Below are positions 5,965-8,760 of a stretch of 8,760 nt of DNA, piece after piece. Position numbers and translations under genes: made by a program. The stretch is from Chloroflexota bacterium (GTDB taxonomy: Bacteria; Chloroflexota; UBA6077; CF-72). Below the pieces are notes generated by a model, which searched no databases, was not told where the DNA came from, and was given only the letters and a program-made list of their open reading frames with translations. Where the stretch lies: the NCBI GenBank assembly GCA_019247135.1, contig JAFAPL010000294.1, positions 1 through 8,760 on the forward strand, in the 5' to 3' direction. Position 1 is the stretch's first letter, and every line of letters begins with the position of its first letter.

Positions 5965-7077
5965 TCAGACGCTGAGCGGGTCTCCGCTGGTCGTGAGCGG
6001 CTGAAGCTCAGCCGGCAGGTTTGAATGGTCGTCTGCGCTGACAACGGCCGGAGTGACCGGGCTCGGTCCGACTTTGTCCAGCGTGCTCTGGCCGACGCCG
6101 CCAGGCGTCAGCAGTAACTGCAGGAACGCGATCGCGTTTTCTCGGTTCGGGGCCGAGTTCATGATCGTCAGCCCCCACGCGACGCGTGAGCCCTGGACGT
6201 CCACCGGCGGATCGCCGAGAGCCAGCCCCGGCATCGTGACGACTGCCTGCTTGTAGAGCGCGTTCTTGGCGGAGTTGGACATGTCGACGTCATCCGGCAA
6301 GTACGCGTAGCGATAGTCCGGATTGGACTGGGCGGTGGCCGCTGCGCTGTGCTCGTAAATGAACTGGAAATCGTACTGCTTGCCAATAGCAAACGCGTTA
6401 GCCGGTGCGGTTGCCGGGGTGGCCACGTAGTGCCCGAGCAAGTTGTTGTACAGATTCGGCATGTCATAGTGCATCTGCGTCAACTGGAACATCAGGTGTG
6501 AGCGATAGCCGCTGGGGTCCAGAAACGGATGCGAGCCACCGATGACAATACCCTGACCGAGCAGCACCTGGTACCAGTTGTCATTCACCGTGGGAATCGC
6601 GTTCGGCGGGTTGAACGCGTCGGCATTCGCGTCGATGAACGGTGGCAGATTCTTTGCGGCGACGCCGCTGGCGGTGTAGGCCAGGACCATGCGTCCCTTC
6701 GCAAAGATGATGTTGTAGTTGGCTGCACCGGCTGGTTTGAGAAAATTGTCGATATCCACGTAATCGGCGCTGGCGACGATGTCGGCTGACTTACCACCGG
6801 CCGTCACCTGACGGACCAGGTCGACAGAGCCGCCCGTCACGTCCGAGACCTGCACGCCGGTCTGGCAGGTGAAGGCCTGCTCGACGGGGGTGAAGGCGGC
6901 ACTCAGACTGCCCGCGTGATAGACGATCAACTGTTGACTGGTGGACGGCACGCAGTTGGCCTGCGCGGCGCCGACGGGCGCGACAATCGCGCCGGTCGCG
7001 ACCATCGCGAGCGAAGCGAGCACCGCGACCATCGCGAAGATCGCGACGCGCAGCACGCCAGAAGAAACCAAGCGCAT
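5965..7077 (-). CDS. wtpA: WtpA-type tungstate/molybdate ABC transporter substrate-binding protein
   Basis: This exported oxyanion-binding protein of 370 residues would deliver tungstate or molybdate to an ABC importer. A signal peptide spans about residues 1-40: a basic start, a long hydrophobic stretch, then GAAQA before the mature end. Hallmarks are YHAGSLSAAF (53-62), ADIVASADY (98-106), DPSGYRSHLMFQ (187-198), FIYEHSAAA (239-247) and YLPDDVDMSN (259-268). Asp187 and Glu242 correspond to the acidic residues that complete octahedral metal coordination in archaeal WtpA/ModA structures, which separates this type from classical ModA. Cys42 and Cys71 could form a disulfide; the first is not in a lipobox. 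The ATG at 7077 has GGGAGG seven bases upstream, so the longer frame to 7158 is rejected. No WtpB or WtpC gene follows, because peptidase E is convergent. WtpA-type proteins were first described in archaea but also occur in bacteria. Confidence 0.88.
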   Translation of the reverse strand: MRLVSSGVLRVAIFAMVAVLASLAMVATGAIVAPVGAAQANCVPSTSQQLIVYHAGSLSAAFTPVEQAFTCQTGVQVSDVTGGSVDLVRQVTAGGKSADIVASADYVDIDNFLKPAGAANYNIIFAKGRMVLAYTASGVAAKNLPPFIDANADAFNPPNAIPTVNDNWYQVLLGQGIVIGGSHPFLDPSGYRSHLMFQLTQMHYDMPNLYNNLLGHYVATPATAPANAFAIGKQYDFQFIYEHSAAATAQSNPDYRYAYLPDDVDMSNSAKNALYKQAVVTMPGLALGDPPVDVQGSRVAWGLTIMNSAPNRENAIAFLQLLLTPGGVGQSTLDKVGPSPVTPAVVSADDHSNLPAELQPLTTSGDPLSV

Positions 7078-7084
7078 GAACGCG

Positions 7085-7090
7085 CCTCCC
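7085..7090 (-). promoter_or_regulatory. Ribosome binding site GGGAGG deciding the wtpA start
   Basis: Read on the minus strand, GGGAGG ends seven bases before the ATG at 7077. It fixes the start 27 codons inside the longest open frame and places a normal signal peptide at the N-terminus. Confidence 0.8.
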
Positions 7091-7109
7091 TCGAGCAGTC
7101 TGACCGAGT

Positions 7110-7124
7110 ATGTCCCAGGGACAT
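7110..7124. promoter_or_regulatory. Perfect palindrome ATGTCCCAGGGACAT, likely operator
   Basis: Seven-base arms mirror exactly about a single central base. The element lies 32 bases before the wtpA ATG and 73 bases before the divergent TPR gene. Adjacent minus-strand hexamers TAATGT and CATACT overlap its edges and could be -10 elements, so a bound protein would block wtpA transcription. It does not look like the known enterobacterial ModE site. Binding protein unknown. Confidence 0.5.
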
Positions 7125-7151
7125 TACCACATGCGACCGCGACTCCGAACC

Positions 7152-7181
7152 TGGACAATGATCTATTGACGCAGGTACATT
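7152..7181 (+). promoter_or_regulatory. Possible sigma-70-type promoter for the TPR gene
   Basis: TGGACA (7152-7157) is five of six to the -35 consensus. TACATT (7176-7181) is a fair -10 after an 18-base spacer. Transcription would start near 7188, giving a leader of about 10 bases before ATG 7198, which has no ribosome binding site. A short palindrome TTAGTACTAA (7180-7189) overlaps the -10 and start point. Confidence 0.4.
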
Positions 7182-7197
7182 AGTACTAACGCCAACG

Positions 7198-7746
7198 ATG
7201 CACGACACGAGCGCGGTTGCCATCAGCCTCCTCCAGCAAGGTGACCTCGACGGCGCCCAGGCGCTGTTCGAATTCGGCCTGCACCAGAACCAGGCCCGCC
7301 TCGGCGAACACCATCCGGCGCTCGCCAACGACTTCGCCAATCTTGGCAATCTGCTCGCCGAGCGAGGCAACTTCGGCGACGCGGTGCCGATGCTGTGGCG
7401 CGCTCATGCGCTGCATGAAAAAGCTCTTGGCGCTGCACATCCGGAAGTGGCCGTCGACCTGGGCAACATTGGCCTGGTGCTCGTGGAAATGCGCGACTAC
7501 CCGGGCGCGCGCGGCCCTTTCGAACGCGCGCTGCGGATCCAACTGGCCGCATTCGGTCCCGATCACCCACACGTGGCCACGGCATTGGCGAACCTGGCCA
7601 CTCTCGAGCGATGCGAAGGCCATGCGGACCTGGCGCGGACCTTGTTGGAGCGTGCGCTCGCTATCTTTACGGCACGTCTGGGAGAGCAGAACTCCGCGAC
7701 ACGCATCGTGCGTGGAGCACTCCAGGGCATCGACGCGTCTCGCTGA
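7198..7746 (+). CDS. Small TPR protein, kinesin-light-chain-like repeats
   Basis: This 182-residue, probably cytoplasmic, protein is built almost wholly of tetratricopeptide repeats, which form helical scaffolds for protein binding. The repeat is of the 42-residue kinesin-light-chain (TPR_10/12) kind. The marker turns GEHHP, GAAHP, GPDHP and GEQNS fall at residues 36, 78, 120 and 162, exactly 42 apart. Each is followed by an A...NLG/NIG/NLA helix and an A...ERAL-type second helix. No enzyme, membrane or DNA-binding domain is attached. Such repeats often sit at the C-terminus of large NB-ARC or AfsR-like ATPases, so this could be a remnant of one, but its clean ATG and stop suggest a complete gene. 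It lies between wtpA (divergent) and mop (convergent, 14-base gap). Whether it has any part in metal-oxyanion handling is unknown; position is the only hint. Confidence 0.85.
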   Translation: MHDTSAVAISLLQQGDLDGAQALFEFGLHQNQARLGEHHPALANDFANLGNLLAERGNFGDAVPMLWRAHALHEKALGAAHPEVAVDLGNIGLVLVEMRDYPGARGPFERALRIQLAAFGPDHPHVATALANLATLERCEGHADLARTLLERALAIFTARLGEQNSATRIVRGALQGIDASR

Positions 7747-7760
7747 CCATGCCGCGCTCG

Positions 7761-7967
7761 TCAGCCGGCCAGAAGGACCTCGGTAGCCTTGACGATGGCA
7801 GTGACCTGGCTGCCCTCGCGTAGATTGAGTCGCTCGACGGAACCATTGGTGATCACCGAAACGATTTCCTGGCCGTTGCCGATGTCAACTGTGACTTCGG
7901 CCACCACACCACCCCGGACGATGCGCGTGACGCGACCCTTGAACTGATTGCGGGCACTCAACTCCAT
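7761..7967 (-). CDS. mop: Molbindin (Mop), intracellular molybdate/tungstate-binding protein
   Basis: This 68-residue protein is a single TOBE/Mop domain. Such molbindins assemble into hexamers that bind molybdate or tungstate between subunits and act as storage or buffering proteins. The family opening MELSARNQFKGRVTRI is complete, followed by VVAEVTVDIGNGQEIVSVITNGSVERLNLREGSQVTAIVKATEVLL, all in the usual order. Length equals free-standing Mop proteins, and no ModC ATPase or ModE DNA-binding domain is attached. The start at 7967 is set by the family motif; a ribosome binding site is weak. The open frame continues far upstream on this strand, but that extension only mirrors the modA repeat region. 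The gene is divergent from modA with 48 bases between the starts, so both may share control. This strengthens the reading of this end of the window as a molybdenum locus. Confidence 0.92.
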   Translation of the reverse strand: MELSARNQFKGRVTRIVRGGVVAEVTVDIGNGQEIVSVITNGSVERLNLREGSQVTAIVKATEVLLAG

Positions 7968-8002
7968 GCTCGAGATGGTAGCCGTGGTGTGTTTGTGGGC
8001 GC

Positions 8003-8008
8003 TACATT
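8003..8008 (+). promoter_or_regulatory. Possible -10 element of a leaderless modA promoter
   Basis: TACATT sits seven bases before the modA ATG at 8016, and no Shine-Dalgarno is present. This spacing fits a transcript that starts at or next to the ATG. The identical hexamer forms the proposed -10 of the TPR gene. No clear -35 is visible 17-18 bases upstream, so support is limited. Confidence 0.3.
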
Positions 8009-8015
8009 GATACGC

Positions 8016-8760
8016 ATGTTCCTCGCCCGCAGACTTGGCGTTTTCCTGCTGCTCGGGTTGTTCGCACTCGCCGCGTGCGCGGCACCCAGCAGCGCACCCG
8101 CGCCGACCACCGCACCTGCCGCGCCGACCACCGCACCTGCGGCCCCGACCTCCGCACCGCCGGCGCCGACGACCGCACCTGCGGCCCCGACCTCCGCACC
8201 GTCCGCGCCGACGGTTGCCGCTGCCGCAAAACCGGCGGCCGCACAAGTCTCGGGCGAGATCGTCGTTTTCGCCGCCTCCTCGCTGACCGACGTGTTCCAG
8301 GACATGGCAACTGCCTTCCAGCAGGCCAACCCGAACGCCAAGCTCACCTTCAACTTCGGCGCGTCCAGCCAGCTCGCGACCCAGCTCGCCCAGGGCGCCA
8401 AAGCCGACGTGTTCGCCAGCGCCGATCAGACCCAGATGGACAACGCGAAGAAAGCCGATGCCATCGCCGGCCAGGACCAGGTGTTCGCGCGCAACCGGCT
8501 CGTGTTGATCACGCCGAAGGACAACCCGGCGCACATCAATGCGGTGAACGACCTGGCCAACTCAGGCGTGAAGTTCGTCACCGCTCAGCCGAGCGTGCCC
8601 ATCGGCCAGTACGCCGCTCAGATGCTCGACAAAGCTTCCTCAGACCCGAGTTTTGGCTCGGGCTTCAAAGACAGGGTCACCGCCAACACGGTCTCGCAGG
8701 AAGACAACGTCCGCCAGGTGGTCAGCAAAGTCCAGCTCGGCGAGGCCGACGCGGCCGTGG
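8016..8760 (+). CDS. modA: Molybdate-binding lipoprotein ModA, 3' end cut by window
   Basis: This periplasmic or surface-anchored binding protein belongs to a molybdate ABC importer. The 248 visible residues run to the window edge without a stop. The N-terminus has a basic start, a hydrophobic core and the lipobox LAAC, so Cys21 would be lipidated. An Ala/Pro/Thr/Ser linker (22-76) with no globular content follows, typical of Chloroflexota binding lipoproteins. The ModA domain begins at GEIVVFAASSLTDVF (80-94), where the Ser pair contacts the oxyanion. It continues with FNFGASSQLATQLAQGAKADVFASAD (112-137), RLVLITPKDNP, QPSVPIGQYAAQML (191-204) and VSQEDNVRQVVSKVQLGEADAAV at the edge, all in family order. 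Only about the last 20-30 residues should be missing. ModB permease and ModC ATPase genes would be expected just downstream. It is divergent from mop. Confidence 0.95.
   Translation, partial: MFLARRLGVFLLLGLFALAACAAPSSAPAPTTAPAAPTTAPAAPTSAPPAPTTAPAAPTSAPSAPTVAAAAKPAAAQVSGEIVVFAASSLTDVFQDMATAFQQANPNAKLTFNFGASSQLATQLAQGAKADVFASADQTQMDNAKKADAIAGQDQVFARNRLVLITPKDNPAHINAVNDLANSGVKFVTAQPSVPIGQYAAQMLDKASSDPSFGSGFKDRVTANTVSQEDNVRQVVSKVQLGEADAAV
8100..8213 (+). repeat. In-frame 21-bp tandem repeat encoding the ModA linker
   Basis: Five full 21-bp units (8100-8204) and a 9-base partial unit encode a seven-residue APTTAPA-like repeat. Units two and three together match units four and five at 39 of 42 bases, so a 42-bp block was probably duplicated after the 21-bp unit had diverged. 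The period is a multiple of three, so expansion or contraction changes only linker length. Confidence 0.85.

Noticed and set aside
5963..5977. GCTCA...TGAGC hairpin between peptidase E and wtpA as a terminator
   Set aside because: It has only a 5-bp stem, with no T-tract on either strand, and it overlaps the wtpA coding end.
7078..7158. 27-codon N-terminal extension of wtpA
   Set aside because: It would bury the signal peptide and ignore the GGGAGG site seven bases before ATG 7077. The extension also covers the palindrome.
8100..8213. Tandem repeats as a CRISPR array
   Set aside because: The units are contiguous 21-mers with no spacers, in frame within a lipoprotein linker, and there are no cas genes.
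7968..8534. Upstream extension of mop and a Gly/Arg-rich minus-strand product
   Set aside because: The Gly/Arg/Cys-rich stretch is the reverse complement of the modA linker repeat. The Mop family starts precisely at MELSARNQ (7967).

Overview
This is a GC-rich, gene-dense bacterial chromosome segment with twelve protein-coding genes, two of them cut by the window edges. No rRNA, tRNA, CRISPR array or insertion sequence was seen. The Ala/Pro/Thr-rich linker after the lipobox of the ModA lipoprotein, the WtpA-type binding protein in a bacterium, the stand-alone LigD-type phosphoesterase and the actinobacterial-style peptidase E together suggest a Chloroflexota-like or, less likely, actinobacterial organism. 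That assignment is an inference from protein style, not from a marker gene.

Layout. Bases 2-1690 carry three rightward genes: the 3' part of a NarL/LuxR-type response regulator, a small protein with an excisionase/MerR-like DNA-binding fold, and an uncharacterised 92-residue Gln-rich helical protein. The last has its own strong ribosome binding site, a 252-base upstream region with a three-copy 12-bp repeat, and a perfect hairpin terminator. A sarcosine-oxidase-like FAD enzyme follows (1752-2969).

From about 2956 to the right edge, eight consecutive genes alternate strand without exception: DoxX-like membrane protein (-), LigD-type 3'-phosphoesterase (+), FluG-like amidohydrolase (-), peptidase E (+), WtpA-type tungstate/molybdate-binding protein (-), kinesin-light-chain-like TPR protein (+), molbindin Mop (-) and molybdate-binding lipoprotein ModA (+, cut by the window end). 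The convergent junctions either overlap by 13-14 bases or leave gaps under 20 bases. The divergent junctions are 48-120 bases and must hold all the promoters.

How the genes work together. The clearest functional theme is molybdenum/tungsten handling at 5965-8760. Two unrelated-looking oxyanion-binding proteins (WtpA type and ModA type) flank a small TPR protein and a molbindin that would bind molybdate inside the cell. No permease or ATPase gene is visible; they would be expected to the right of modA. The FAD enzyme, amidohydrolase and peptidase E look like separate small-molecule or dipeptide catabolic enzymes. The phosphoesterase is a DNA 3'-end-healing enzyme found without its usual ligase and polymerase. 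I found no convincing new multi-gene system. The best leads are the 12-bp repeat array with its 92-residue gene, the perfect palindrome at the wtpA promoter, the apparently orphan second oxyanion-binding protein, and the altered phosphoesterase active site.
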